Assembly: GCA_965228695.1 (NCBI GenBank)
Contig: CBDDIB010000002.1
Location: forward strand, 1,550,001 to 1,614,000
Reading direction: 5' to 3'
Source of the DNA: JAJFJD01 sp965228695
GTDB lineage: Bacteria; Pseudomonadota; Alphaproteobacteria; UBA8366
Length of the DNA stretch: 64,000 nt
The notes below the pieces were generated by a model. It searched no databases. It was not told the DNA's origin and saw only the letters and a program-made list of their open reading frames with translations. The position numbers were made by a program, and so were the translations under genes. Numbering within the stretch: position 1 is the first letter of the stretch; every line of letters starts with the position of its first letter. This document shows, piece after piece, positions 34,639 through 43,048 of this stretch.

Positions 34639-35460
34639 ATGACTGCAACGTTGGATCGGCCGCTCCTGCTCGTGGGATGCGGCAAGATGGGTTCTGCCAT
34701 GCTTTCAGGCTGGCAATCGAGCGGTATAACCGCCGGAGGCGTTTTCGTCGTCGAGCCGTATGGGTTGCCGGAGTCGATCGACGCCGCCGGGGTTCAGGCC
34801 GTGCAATCCGACGAGGAGTTGCCGGGCGATTTAGATCCGGCGGTCGTCGTCTTCGCTGTGAAGCCGCAGCAGATGGAGGAAGTGGCACCGCGCTACAGGC
34901 GATTCGCCGCGCCGGGAACGCTGTTCGTCTCCATCGCGGCGGGCACCACCATCGGTGTATTCGAGAAGCATCTTGGAGACGATGCCGCGATCGTGCGCGC
35001 CATGCCGAACACGCCGGCGGCCATCGGGCAGGGCATCACCGTCGCCTGCCCGAACGCGCGGGCGACGGCGGATCAGGTCGCGCTCGCCGAAGCGCTGCTA
35101 TCGGCCACCGGCGAATGCCTGAGCGTGACGGACGAAGCGTTGATGGATCCGGTGACCGCGCTGTCCGGCAGCGGGCCGGCCTATGTGTTCCTGATGATCG
35201 AAGCGATGGCCGCGGCGGGCGCGGCGGCGGGGTTGCCGCAAGACATGGCCGACCGTCTGGCGCTGGTCACGGTGGCGGGAGCCGGTCAACTCGCCCTGCA
35301 GGGGCCGGAAGCGCCATCCACCCTGCGGGAGAATGTCACCAGCCCCGGCGGCACCACATTCGCCGCGCTTCAGATATTGATGGCCGAACCCGGGTTGAAG
35401 GAGCTGATGGCGAAGGCGATCGACGCGGCGACCGAGCGCGGCAAGGAATTGGCGAGCTAG
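34639..35460 (+). CDS. proC: Pyrroline-5-carboxylate reductase
   Basis: 273 residues from the ATG at 34639, with GGGAG 10 bases upstream. The nucleotide loop is VGCGKMGSAML, and the C-terminal signature includes DPVTALSGSGPAYVFLMIE and ENVTSPGGTTFAAL. It reduces 1-pyrroline-5-carboxylate to proline with NAD(P)H, in the cytoplasm. Length is standard. It lies between the YbjN gene and a TetR-type regulator on the same strand. Confidence 0.96.
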   Translation: MTATLDRPLLLVGCGKMGSAMLSGWQSSGITAGGVFVVEPYGLPESIDAAGVQAVQSDEELPGDLDPAVVVFAVKPQQMEEVAPRYRRFAAPGTLFVSIAAGTTIGVFEKHLGDDAAIVRAMPNTPAAIGQGITVACPNARATADQVALAEALLSATGECLSVTDEALMDPVTALSGSGPAYVFLMIEAMAAAGAAAGLPQDMADRLALVTVAGAGQLALQGPEAPSTLRENVTSPGGTTFAALQILMAEPGLKELMAKAIDAATERGKELAS

Positions 35461-35522
35461 CCGGTTTCCGGCCGGTGCAATAAGGGCTCCCGTTGACCGG
35501 CGGTGACGGCTACAATCCCGCC

Positions 35523-36137
35523 ATGACGGAGCCCATGGATACCACTTCCCGACTTGTGACGGCGGCGTTCGACCTTATTCCCGAACAGGGATGGGCCGGG
35601 CTTTCCCTCGCCGATTTGGCCGAAAAAGCCGATGTCCCGCAGGACGAGATGCGCCGGGTCTTTCCCTGCAAGGCGTCGCTGCTGACGGGTATGGCCGCCT
35701 GGGTCGAAGGGCGTGCGCAGGAGACGCCGCCCGTCTTCGAAGAAGAGGATACGATCCGGGACCGATTGTTCGAGCTGATGATGGAGCGTCTCGATATTCT
35801 CGCCGAACACCGTACCGCCGTCGCAGCCATTCTGCGCGACCTGCCGCGGGCGCCCCTTTCGGCGCTGCCCGCCGTGCCGGCCTTGCTGCGGCATGTCGGA
35901 GGAATCCTGGAAGACGCCGGCGTTGCCACCCGGCCTCCCGCCGGACCGTTGCGACGCAAGGGGTTGGCCGGCGTTTGGTTGGCGACCATCGCGGTTTGGG
36001 TCGATGACGAAAGCCCGGACAACGCCCGCACCATGGCGGCGCTGGACCGGAACCTGCGGCGTGTCGAACCGCTGGCGCGGATGTTGTCACCGGTTTCGCA
36101 GCGGCTCAGGCCGTCCGGCGAACCGGGTGGTTTTTAA
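35523..36137 (+). CDS. TetR-type regulator (COQ9-like region possible)
   Basis: 204 residues from the ATG at 35523; the frame upstream begins with TTG at 35493. An N-terminal helix-turn-helix is readable: LVTAAFDLIPEQGWAGLSL then LADLAEKADVPQDEM and VFPCKASLLTGM. The C-terminal helical domain has no readable ligand site. Some alphaproteobacterial proteins of this shape are annotated as COQ9-related quinone-synthesis factors, so a regulator role is likely but not certain. It lies 63 bases after proC and 24 bases before the tRNA-binding gene. Confidence 0.75.
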   Translation: MTEPMDTTSRLVTAAFDLIPEQGWAGLSLADLAEKADVPQDEMRRVFPCKASLLTGMAAWVEGRAQETPPVFEEEDTIRDRLFELMMERLDILAEHRTAVAAILRDLPRAPLSALPAVPALLRHVGGILEDAGVATRPPAGPLRRKGLAGVWLATIAVWVDDESPDNARTMAALDRNLRRVEPLARMLSPVSQRLRPSGEPGGF

Positions 36138-36161
36138 TGGATAAATGCGTGGCGAAAAGTG

Positions 36162-36497
36162 ATGACGATAAGCTTTGAGGACTTCCTGAAGGTCGATGTC
36201 CGCGTCGGCACCGTCACGCGCGCCGAACCCTTTCCCGAGGCCCGCAAGCCGGCGATCAAGCTATGGGTCGATTTCGGCGACGCGATCGGCGAGAAGAAGA
36301 CTTCCGCGCAGATCACCAAATATTATAAACCCGACGTCCTGGTCGGGCGGCAGGTCGCGGCGGTCGTCAACTTCCCGCCGAAGCAGATCGGCAAGTTCAT
36401 GTCCGAGATACTCGTCCTCGGATTTCCCGACGCGGAGGGCGAGGTCGTCCTGCTGTCCGTCGATCACCCGGTCCCGGACGGCGGCCGGCTCTTCTGA
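36162..36497 (+). CDS. tRNA-binding OB-fold protein (CsaA/YgjH-like)
   Basis: 111 residues from the ATG at 36162; a GTG directly before it is also in frame. The single tRNA-binding (EMAP/Arc1-like) domain reads FLKVDVRVGTVTRAEPFPEA, then VDFGDAIGEKKTSAQITKYY, NFPPKQIGKFMSEIL and LLSVDHPVPDGGRLF. CsaA is a proposed secretion chaperone with tRNA-binding structure; YgjH binds tRNA. Cytoplasmic dimer expected. Convergent with the sensor kinase gene (13-base gap). Confidence 0.9.
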   Translation: MTISFEDFLKVDVRVGTVTRAEPFPEARKPAIKLWVDFGDAIGEKKTSAQITKYYKPDVLVGRQVAAVVNFPPKQIGKFMSEILVLGFPDAEGEVVLLSVDHPVPDGGRLF

Positions 36498-36510
36498 TCC
36501 GCCGATCGGG

Positions 36511-37833
36511 TTAGATCGGCAGGTGCACCACGGCCCGCAGGCCGCCATGCGGCGAGTCCTCCAACCCGATGTCGCCGCCGTGGTTTCGTGCGATGTCGCG
36601 CGCGATGGCTAGGCCAAGGCCGGTGCCGCCGGTTTCCGGGTTGCGCGACTGGTCGAGCCGATGGAAGGGCCGGAACACATCCTGCCGCTGGTCTTCGGGA
36701 ATGCCGGGTCCGTCGTCGTCAATGATGATCTCGACCGCGTCGTTGCGTTTGCCGGCGCGCACCCAAACCTGCCCGCCGTACCGCTCCGCATTGGAAACGA
36801 GATTGTCGAGGCAGCGGCGCAGCGCGTCCTTTTTCACCGGCAGTTCCAGTTTGCCCTCGATATGGCAGTCGACCTTGGTCCCGTTGCGTTGCCAGCTCGA
36901 GACCGCATTTTCGATCAACTCGCCGAGATCGGTCGCGACCGCCGCCTCGTCGCCTTCGCCTTTCGCGAAGGTCAGGTAGCCGTCGATCATTTTTTCCATC
37001 TCGGCGACGTCGGCCTTCAACTCCGCGGTGTCGGCGCTGTCGTCGAGCATCGCCAATTGCAGTTTCATGCGGGTCAACGGCGTGCGCAGGTCGTGGCTGA
37101 CGCCGGACAGCATGTCGGTGCGTTGCCGGATCTGGCGGCTGATCCGCGATCGCATGAGATTGAAGGCCGCGCCGGCCTGCCGCACCTCGGTCGCGCCGGA
37201 AACCTGGAAGCGTTCGTCCAGCCCTCGGCCCTTTCCGAACCGGTCCACGGCATCCGCCAGGCGGCGGATCGGTTTGATTTGATTGCGCAGGAAGACGATG
37301 GCGACCGCGAGCAGGATGAGCGATGTGCCGACCATCCAGAACATGAAGATATAGGTGGTCGTGCTGAACACGCGCCGTCCCGGTACGAGCACGGACAGCA
37401 CACCGTCCGGCAACTGGATGTCGATGATCACCCGCTCCTTGAACACCGTCGAATCGATAACAAACGGGCGTTGGACGCGTTCGCGCATGTCGATCGCGAG
37501 CTTTGCGTCGAGAATGCCGCCGTATTCCTTATCCGTGTCCGGCAGGTTGACGCCCGGTGTGAAGGTCATGCGAAGCTGGAAATGTTGATGCGCTTTCGCG
37601 AAGGCGCGGGCCACCCCTTGCGGGCTGGGGTCGCGGACCATCTCGTCGATCGTCAAGGCGATCTCGCCGGCGATCGCCGCGGTCAACCGCCGGGTGACCG
37701 TTTCCCAGTGCCGGTCGATGAAAATCGTCGCGGCAACGATCTGCAGGATGATCAGCGGGGTGACCAGGATCATCAACGCCCGGCCGAAAAGCGTCTTCGG
37801 CAGGAACCGCTTTATGGGGGCGAAAGGATCCAT
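36511..37833 (-). CDS. EnvZ-type sensor histidine kinase
   Basis: 440 residues from the ATG at 37833. Two membrane helices (about 16-39 and 160-183) enclose a ~120-residue periplasmic sensor with no recognisable domain. HAMP follows, then the H-box SHDLRTPLTRM with His247, and the ATP-binding N-box DNLVSNAERYG, G1 DDDGPGIPED and G2 TGGTGLGLAIARDI. It should phosphorylate the response regulator encoded 6 bases upstream. The EnvZ-like architecture fits a sensor of envelope or osmotic conditions, but the signal is unknown. Confidence 0.92.
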   Translation of the reverse strand: MDPFAPIKRFLPKTLFGRALMILVTPLIILQIVAATIFIDRHWETVTRRLTAAIAGEIALTIDEMVRDPSPQGVARAFAKAHQHFQLRMTFTPGVNLPDTDKEYGGILDAKLAIDMRERVQRPFVIDSTVFKERVIIDIQLPDGVLSVLVPGRRVFSTTTYIFMFWMVGTSLILLAVAIVFLRNQIKPIRRLADAVDRFGKGRGLDERFQVSGATEVRQAGAAFNLMRSRISRQIRQRTDMLSGVSHDLRTPLTRMKLQLAMLDDSADTAELKADVAEMEKMIDGYLTFAKGEGDEAAVATDLGELIENAVSSWQRNGTKVDCHIEGKLELPVKKDALRRCLDNLVSNAERYGGQVWVRAGKRNDAVEIIIDDDGPGIPEDQRQDVFRPFHRLDQSRNPETGGTGLGLAIARDIARNHGGDIGLEDSPHGGLRAVVHLPI

Positions 37834-37839
37834 TGATCG

Positions 37840-38538
37840 CTATTCGTCCGGGCGCAGGACATAGCCTTGCCCTCTGATGGTCTGGAGATACCGCGGGGTG
37901 CGGGGATTAGGCTCGATTTTTCGCCGCAGCCGCGTGACCTGGACGTCGATCGTCCGTTCGCCCCCGTTGATATCGCAAAGCTGCGACAGGGACTGCCGGC
38001 TCATCACCCGCCCGGCCTGTTCGGCGAGCACCCGCAGCAGGCTCGCCTCGGTCGATGTCAGGCTGATCGTATCGTCGGCGCCGATCAACAGCTCGCGTTC
38101 CGCGTCGAAGCGGATGTCGCCGAGTTGGACGGATTTCACCTCGACTTCGGGGATCGTCTCCTCGGCCGGCGCGCGTTGCAATATATTCTTGATCCGCAGC
38201 AGAAGCTCCCGCGGCTCGAAGGGTTTCGGCAGATAGTCGTCGACGCCGGCTTCCAACCCATCGATCCGGTGTTCCACCTCGGCCATCGCGGTCAGCATGA
38301 GGATCGGCATGCGATGGTCGGATTTAACCGCGTGCGCAAGGGTCAGGCCGTCCTCGCCGGGCATCATCCGGTCCAGCACGATCAAGTCGAATTCGAGCGA
38401 GGTGAGATGCTGCCGCGCGTCCTTGGCGTCCGCCGCAACGGAAACACGGAACCCATTGTCCATCAGGAACTTACGAAGAAGTCCCCGCAGGCGGGTGTCG
38501 TCGTCCACAACCAGGATGTGTGGCGTTTCCGGGTGCAT
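37840..38538 (-). CDS. petR: OmpR-family response regulator, PetR-like
   Basis: 232 residues from the ATG at 38538. The receiver domain has acidic Asp residues at 12-14, phospho-acceptor Asp56 (LIVLDRMMPG), conserved Thr in MLTAMAEV and Lys in DDYLPKPFEP. The winged-helix domain ends RLRRKIEPNP, TIRGQGYVL. It lies between the MarR-type petP-like gene (59 bases upstream) and the kinase. In Rhodobacter capsulatus a MarR-type PetP and OmpR-type PetR form an operon needed for cytochrome expression; I use the name by that analogy, so the role here is inferred. Confidence 0.85.
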   Translation of the reverse strand: MHPETPHILVVDDDTRLRGLLRKFLMDNGFRVSVAADAKDARQHLTSLEFDLIVLDRMMPGEDGLTLAHAVKSDHRMPILMLTAMAEVEHRIDGLEAGVDDYLPKPFEPRELLLRIKNILQRAPAEETIPEVEVKSVQLGDIRFDAERELLIGADDTISLTSTEASLLRVLAEQAGRVMSRQSLSQLCDINGGERTIDVQVTRLRRKIEPNPRTPRYLQTIRGQGYVLRPDE

Positions 38539-38597
38539 CGGGGCGAGTATACACTGCCTTTATCCGCCTCAACAGCGGCTCTGATGCTGCCGGACGG

Positions 38598-39119
38598 TCA
38601 GCGGCGGGGCATCCAATCGCGCTCGAATCGCGCCCGGTCTTCATCGCTCGTCATCATGCTCAGCATGACCTTGCGGAAGCCCTCCACGGCCTCCGCGCCA
38701 GCGTTGCGATAGGCCTTGGCGAAGCGGGCTCGCTGGTTTTCGGTCAGTTTTCGCTCCAGGTCGCGGCCTTTCTCGGTGAGTTCCAGCAGGCGCTGACGCC
38801 GATCCCGCGTGCCCTGTGTTTGGACAATGAATTCTTCCCGGACGAGTTGTCCCAGCACACGGCTGAGGCTCTGCTTCGTGATCTGCAGGATGCCCAGGAG
38901 GTCGGACACGGACATGCCCGGATAGCGTCCGACGAAGTAGATCACCCGATGGTGGGCGCGGCCGAAGCCGTAATCGGCCAATATCGCGTCCGGCTCGGCG
39001 GTAAAGTCGCGGTAGGCATAGAACAGCATCTCGATGCCTTGGCGCAGTTCTTCGTCCCGCAGATATCCGGGTTCGGCCTCTTGCGGCGGAGAAGCGTCAG
39101 GGGAATTTATGTCAGTCAT
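38598..39119 (-). CDS. petP: MarR-family regulator, PetP-like
   Basis: 173 residues from the ATG at 39119. The winged helix is readable: AHHRVIYFVGRYPGMSVSDL, recognition region ILQITKQSLSRVLGQLV, and the wing with the conserved DRR motif TQGTRDRRQRLLELT. Flanking helices form the dimer. It is the first gene of petP-petR-kinase and is divergent from the branched-chain aminotransferase. A perfect inverted repeat covers its start codon, which suggests it represses its own gene. The ligand is unknown. Confidence 0.87.
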   Translation of the reverse strand: MTDINSPDASPPQEAEPGYLRDEELRQGIEMLFYAYRDFTAEPDAILADYGFGRAHHRVIYFVGRYPGMSVSDLLGILQITKQSLSRVLGQLVREEFIVQTQGTRDRRQRLLELTEKGRDLERKLTENQRARFAKAYRNAGAEAVEGFRKVMLSMMTSDEDRARFERDWMPRR

Positions 39120-39132
39120 GTTGACATAAATT
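39104..39132. promoter_or_regulatory. 29-base inverted repeat over the petP start codon
   Basis: AATTTATGTCA (39104-39114) and TGACATAAATT (39122-39132) are perfect 11-base arms around a 7-base spacer. The petP-like ATG (39119-39117) lies in the spacer. Length and symmetry fit a MarR-family dimer site; a bound protein would block transcription or translation start of petP. The divergent aminotransferase start is 119 bases to the right, so it may also be affected. Confidence 0.65.
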
Positions 39133-39250
39133 GATTCGAATGATACACAGCGCGTCCAATCTTCGACAGAATGTGACCTTTTCTGCGGGATGTTGGTAAG
39201 ATTAATAGACCGTCACAGCGAACTTTCACAGGGTGACCGGAGAAAAACCG

Positions 39251-40165
39251 ATGGATGAACTTCCGTTCGACGACCGCGAGGGCCATATCTGGTTCGACGG
39301 TGCGTTGGTGCCGTGGAAAGACGCCAACCTGCATGTCCTCAGCCATGGTCTTCATTACGCTTCCTGCGTGTTCGAGGGCGAGCGAGCCTATAATGGCCGG
39401 ATTTTCAAGCTGACGGAACACACGGAACGTCTCGTCGAAGGTGCGCGGTCGATGGATTTCGAAATTCCCTATACGGTGGAGCAGATCGACGCGGCCTGCA
39501 ACGAAGTCCTGAAGGCACAGGGATTGAGCGAAGCTTACATCCGGCCAATCGCCTGGCGTGGTTCGGAAATGATGGGCGTCTCGGCGCAGGATGCCAAAAT
39601 CCATTTTTCCATCGCGGCATGGCCCTGGGGCGCCTACTTCACGCCGGAGGCCCGCATGGAGGGCATCCGCATGCAATGGTCCGACTGGAAGCGTCCGGAT
39701 CCCGCGACGATTCCCTGCAAGACCAAGGCGGCGGGTCTCTACATGATTTGCACCCTGTCGAAACACAAGGCGGAACGCGACGGGTACAACGACGCGCTGA
39801 TGCTCGACTACCGTGGCTATATCGCGGAAGCGACCGGTGCGAACATCTTTTTGGTCATCGACGGCAAGATCCATACGCCGCTGCCGGATTGTTTTCTCGA
39901 CGGCATCACGCGGCGGACGGTCATCCAACTCGCCAAGATGCGGGGATATGAGGTGACCGAGCGGCATATCAAGCCGGAAGAGCTGAACGATGCGTCGGAG
40001 GTGTTCCTGTGCGGTACCGCCGTCGAGGTCACGCCGGTGCGCGAGATCGGCGAGCACCGGTTCACGCCGGGCGAGATCACGCGGACATTGTTGGAGGACT
40101 ACGACGAGGAAGTGCGGCGCGAGGTGCCGCGGACCCTCGATGCGCCGAAGGCCTACGCCGCGTAA
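39251..40165 (+). CDS. ilvE: Branched-chain amino acid aminotransferase
   Basis: 304 residues from the ATG at 39251, with GGAGA 9 bases upstream; a GTG at 39233 is less likely. Fold type IV PLP enzyme: the Schiff-base Lys159 lies in IPCKTKAAGLYM, and YIAEATGANIF carries the phosphate-site and conserved Glu. It interconverts valine, leucine, isoleucine and their 2-oxo acids. Cytoplasmic. Transcribed away from the petP operon and followed by a probable terminator. Confidence 0.93.
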   Translation: MDELPFDDREGHIWFDGALVPWKDANLHVLSHGLHYASCVFEGERAYNGRIFKLTEHTERLVEGARSMDFEIPYTVEQIDAACNEVLKAQGLSEAYIRPIAWRGSEMMGVSAQDAKIHFSIAAWPWGAYFTPEARMEGIRMQWSDWKRPDPATIPCKTKAAGLYMICTLSKHKAERDGYNDALMLDYRGYIAEATGANIFLVIDGKIHTPLPDCFLDGITRRTVIQLAKMRGYEVTERHIKPEELNDASEVFLCGTAVEVTPVREIGEHRFTPGEITRTLLEDYDEEVRREVPRTLDAPKAYAA

Positions 40166-40198
40166 ACCTTATTTCCGGTAGTGTTTTAACAGGGCGAC

Positions 40199-40221
40199 GC
40201 GCCGTGGGTCGGCGCCTTTTT
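40199..40221 (+). terminator. Probable terminator after ilvE
   Basis: GCGCCG and CGGCGC pair around TGGGT and are followed by TTTTT. It begins 33 bases after the ilvE stop, in the 56-base gap to the convergent EamA transporter gene, and should end ilvE transcription. Confidence 0.7.
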
Positions 40222-41121
40222 CTATTGGGCCGCCTGTCGCTGCAATGTTGCCCGGCGCAGGCGTTCGCGGTGCAGGATGTAGAGGCCGCTCGCGACGACC
40301 AGCGAGCCGCCGGTCAGGATCCAGGCGTCGGGGACGTCGCTCCAGAACAAATAGCCGATCACCATCGCCCAGACGATGGTGCAGTATTTGAAGGGTGCGA
40401 CGATCTTGGCCTCCGCGAGGCGAAAGGTCTCGATCATCAGGAAATGCGCGACCCCCTGGAACAGCGCGGCCAATGCGAAGATCCAAATATCCGCAGGGTC
40501 GATCGGATTCCATCCGGTTACGAAGGTCAACCCGATTCCCGCGAACAGGATGACCGTCGTCGTCACGGCCAGGGTCGCGGTGGATGAGTCGGTGGCGCTG
40601 ATCTTCCGGGTGATGACATCGCGGGTCGCGCTCAGCACGGCGACGGTCAGCGGCAGCAGCGCGGCGACCTGGAACGCGGCCGCGGTCGGGCGCAGCATGA
40701 TCAGCACGCCGAAGAAGCCCGTCAGCACCGCGCACCACCGGCGCCATCCGACACGCTCGCCCAGCAGGAAGGCGGCCATCGCGGTCAGGATCAGCGGCGA
40801 CGCATGGTTGATCGCGAAGACGTCGCCGAGGGGCAGCCGCTCGACGCTGAGGATCATCAGGAAAGTGGAGGAGGCGAGGCAGAGCGCCCGCGCGACCTGG
40901 CCGCCATAGTTGCGCACCCGCAAGGTGGCGAGGCCGCCGTCCCGCCAGATGAAGGCGGCAATGATGAAATAGATGAACAGGGCGCGGACGACCATGATCT
41001 GCGCCGACGTGTAGTCGTCCACGAGGAATTTCACCACGGTGGAGTTGAGGGCCAGGAATAAGCCGCCCACGATCATGCAGGCGATGCCCCTTACCGGCGA
41101 GATGGAGGATGGTGATGGCAT
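40222..41121 (-). CDS. EamA/DMT-family transporter
   Basis: 299 residues from the ATG at 41121. Ten hydrophobic segments in two EamA repeats; the first reads GIACMIVGGLFLALNSTVVKF and the second starts near LLPLTVAVLSATRDVI. An Arg/His-rich loop (RREWR-like RERLRRATLQRQ) forms the cytoplasmic end. Drug/metabolite family members export amino acids, nucleosides or small metabolites; the substrate cannot be read. It follows the iron alcohol dehydrogenase gene by 34 bases, so it may belong to the same unit. Confidence 0.9.
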   Translation of the reverse strand: MPSPSSISPVRGIACMIVGGLFLALNSTVVKFLVDDYTSAQIMVVRALFIYFIIAAFIWRDGGLATLRVRNYGGQVARALCLASSTFLMILSVERLPLGDVFAINHASPLILTAMAAFLLGERVGWRRWCAVLTGFFGVLIMLRPTAAAFQVAALLPLTVAVLSATRDVITRKISATDSSTATLAVTTTVILFAGIGLTFVTGWNPIDPADIWIFALAALFQGVAHFLMIETFRLAEAKIVAPFKYCTIVWAMVIGYLFWSDVPDAWILTGGSLVVASGLYILHRERLRRATLQRQAAQ

Positions 41122-41155
41122 GGCAGGCGCGCCACTATAGCCTGCCGAATTCCGA

Positions 41156-42319
41156 TTACCACGCCATTTCAAGAATTTCGAGAACGTCGTCGGGGCCGTT
41201 GATCTTGCGCGGGTTGTGCGGAATCAAATGGTCGTGCATCGCGTTTTCGGCGATTTCCCGCAACTGGCTCCGTTCGACGCCGACATCGCGCAGCCGCCGC
41301 GGCAGGCCGAGGCCGGAGATCAAATCTCCGATGGCCTCGCTCGCGTCGACGCCGGGCCGGTCCAGGGCGATGCTGACTTTTTCCTGCTGCGCCGCGTTGA
41401 CCGGTTTGTTGAAGGTCAGGACATGCGGCAGCAGGATGCAGGACGTGTGGCCGTGCGGCACGCCGGCCGTGCTGCCCAGTTGATGACCGATGCCATGGCT
41501 CGCACCGCGCTTCACGCCGGCCATCGACCCGATCATCGACAGCCAGGTGCCGGTAAGGCAATTCTGCCGCGCCTCCAGGTCCGCCGGGTCTTCCTTCGAG
41601 CGGTGCAATCCTTCCCGCAGCAGCCGCAGGGCGTGCGACGCGGTGCCGTCGACATAGGGCGCCGCATTGATCGAACAGAGATCCTCGGTCACGTGATCGA
41701 CCGCACGGATTCCCGTCGACAGCCAGAGCCATTCCGGCGTGTGGACCGTTAGCGCCGGATCGAGGATGACGGATCGCGGGACGTGCAGCGGGTGACGGTA
41801 AATCTGCTTCAGGTGCCGGACCGGGTCGGTGCCGCCGGCGGAAATGTTGAACTCGCCGCCGGACAGCGTCGTCGGCACCGCGACCTGCCGCACCGTCGGC
41901 GCCTTGGGCTCAAGGTCGCCGGTCGCCGTGTAGCGTTTCAGCGTGTCCGTATCGTGCACGTCGTTGGCGAGGCAGAGGACGATCAGCTTGCTGCCGTCGG
42001 TGACCGAGCCGCCGCCGACGCTGATGATCAAATCCGCGTCGTTGGCGCGGGCGTCATTGGCCGCATCGACGACCTGGTCGATCGGCGAGTGCGACGCCAT
42101 CCGGTTGCACACGCCGGCGAGCCGGTCGCCCAGCGCAGTCTTCAGTCGGTCCACCGTATCCGTCTCGCGGCTCAGTGTCCCACCGACAACGGCGTAGACA
42201 TGCCGCGCGCCCAGCCGCTCGGCTTCATCGGCGACGGCTCGGTCGAAGGGCGTGCCGGATATCACCCGCTCGATATCGAAATAATGGAAGATATGGGGTT
42301 GCGGGTCGTTCATGGTCAT
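41156..42319 (-). CDS. Iron-containing alcohol dehydrogenase (maleylacetate reductase-like)
   Basis: 387 residues from the ATG at 42319, which overlaps the moaE stop (ATGA). The NAD loop is ISVGGGSVTDGSKL, and the metal-binding region has KRGASHGIGHQLG and VPHGHTSCILLPH with His ligands. Length and the GGSxxD loop fit group III alcohol dehydrogenases or maleylacetate reductase. Its translational coupling to moaE is unusual, because this family does not use molybdenum. The EamA transporter gene follows. Confidence 0.88.
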   Translation of the reverse strand: MTMNDPQPHIFHYFDIERVISGTPFDRAVADEAERLGARHVYAVVGGTLSRETDTVDRLKTALGDRLAGVCNRMASHSPIDQVVDAANDARANDADLIISVGGGSVTDGSKLIVLCLANDVHDTDTLKRYTATGDLEPKAPTVRQVAVPTTLSGGEFNISAGGTDPVRHLKQIYRHPLHVPRSVILDPALTVHTPEWLWLSTGIRAVDHVTEDLCSINAAPYVDGTASHALRLLREGLHRSKEDPADLEARQNCLTGTWLSMIGSMAGVKRGASHGIGHQLGSTAGVPHGHTSCILLPHVLTFNKPVNAAQQEKVSIALDRPGVDASEAIGDLISGLGLPRRLRDVGVERSQLREIAENAMHDHLIPHNPRKINGPDDVLEILEMAW

Positions 42320-42795
42320 TCCGCCGCCTTGCCGGGTTTTTGCTGTTGCCAGCGTTCGGCCGCGGCGTCGTCGCTGTCGCGGGCATCTACCCAACTGCCG
42401 TCGCCGGTTTCGGTTTCCTCCAGCTTCCAGAACGGCGCTTTCGTCTTGAGCCAGTCGATCAGAAAATGACAGGACTCGAGCGCGGCTTCCCGATGGGCAC
42501 TGGCCGTGACGACCAGGACGATCCGGTCGCCGGGTTCAAGCCGGCCGTAGCGGTGGACGATCAGGCTGGCGTCGAGGGACCAGCGTTTGTGCGCCTCGGC
42601 CTCGATCTCGGCGAGCATCTTCTCGGTCATGCCGGGATAGTGCTCCAAGGTCATGGCGCCGATCCGGTCGCCCTTCGCCATGTCGCGCACCAGGCCGATG
42701 AAGCTGGCGACGCCGCCGATCGCGTGATTGCCGGCGGTCAACGCCGCGATCTCGGCGCCGGGGTCGAAATCTTCCTGCTGTACCTTGACGGTCAT
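42316..42795 (-). CDS. moaE: Molybdopterin synthase catalytic subunit
   Basis: 159 residues from the ATG at 42795. Conserved MoaE blocks: GGVASFIGLVRDMA, ALTLEHYPGM-like MTLEHYPGMTEKM, SLIVHRYGRLEPGD and VVTASAHREAALES, then KTKAPFWKLEE with the catalytic Lys. With MoaD it inserts two sulfurs into cyclic pyranopterin phosphate to make molybdopterin. The last ~20 residues (DSDDAAAERWQQQ) are a charged tail. One base separates it from moaD, and it overlaps the alcohol dehydrogenase start. Confidence 0.95.
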   Translation of the reverse strand: MTVKVQQEDFDPGAEIAALTAGNHAIGGVASFIGLVRDMAKGDRIGAMTLEHYPGMTEKMLAEIEAEAHKRWSLDASLIVHRYGRLEPGDRIVLVVTASAHREAALESCHFLIDWLKTKAPFWKLEETETGDGSWVDARDSDDAAAERWQQQKPGKAAE

Positions 42796-42796
42796 C

Positions 42797-43048
42797 TCAC
42801 CCTCCCGTCATCGGTGGGAACAAGGCCACTTCGTCGTCCGGCTTTATCTTAGACTCCAGGGTGGCGAATTCCTGATTGATTGCGATGCGAATCGCGCCGA
42901 CATCCTGCAGGGCTTCCGCGAAATTGTCGCCGCGCGTCTTCAGCCAGTCGATCAGGCCCGCGACGTCGGTGACCTCGGCCGGAACCGTCACCTCCTCTTC
43001 GCCGGCGCCGATACGCTGCCGCAGCCAGGCAAAGTACAGTATTCTCAT
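42797..43048 (-). CDS. moaD: Molybdopterin synthase sulfur carrier subunit
   Basis: 83 residues from the ATG at 43048, overlapping the moeA stop by 4 bases. Beta-grasp fold: RILYFAWLRQRIGAGEEEV at the start, VALFPPMTGG at the end. The terminal Gly-Gly is adenylated and thiocarboxylated to carry sulfur to MoaE. Small size and GG end are diagnostic. Its partner moaE follows after one base. Confidence 0.95.
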   Translation of the reverse strand: MRILYFAWLRQRIGAGEEEVTVPAEVTDVAGLIDWLKTRGDNFAEALQDVGAIRIAINQEFATLESKIKPDDEVALFPPMTGG

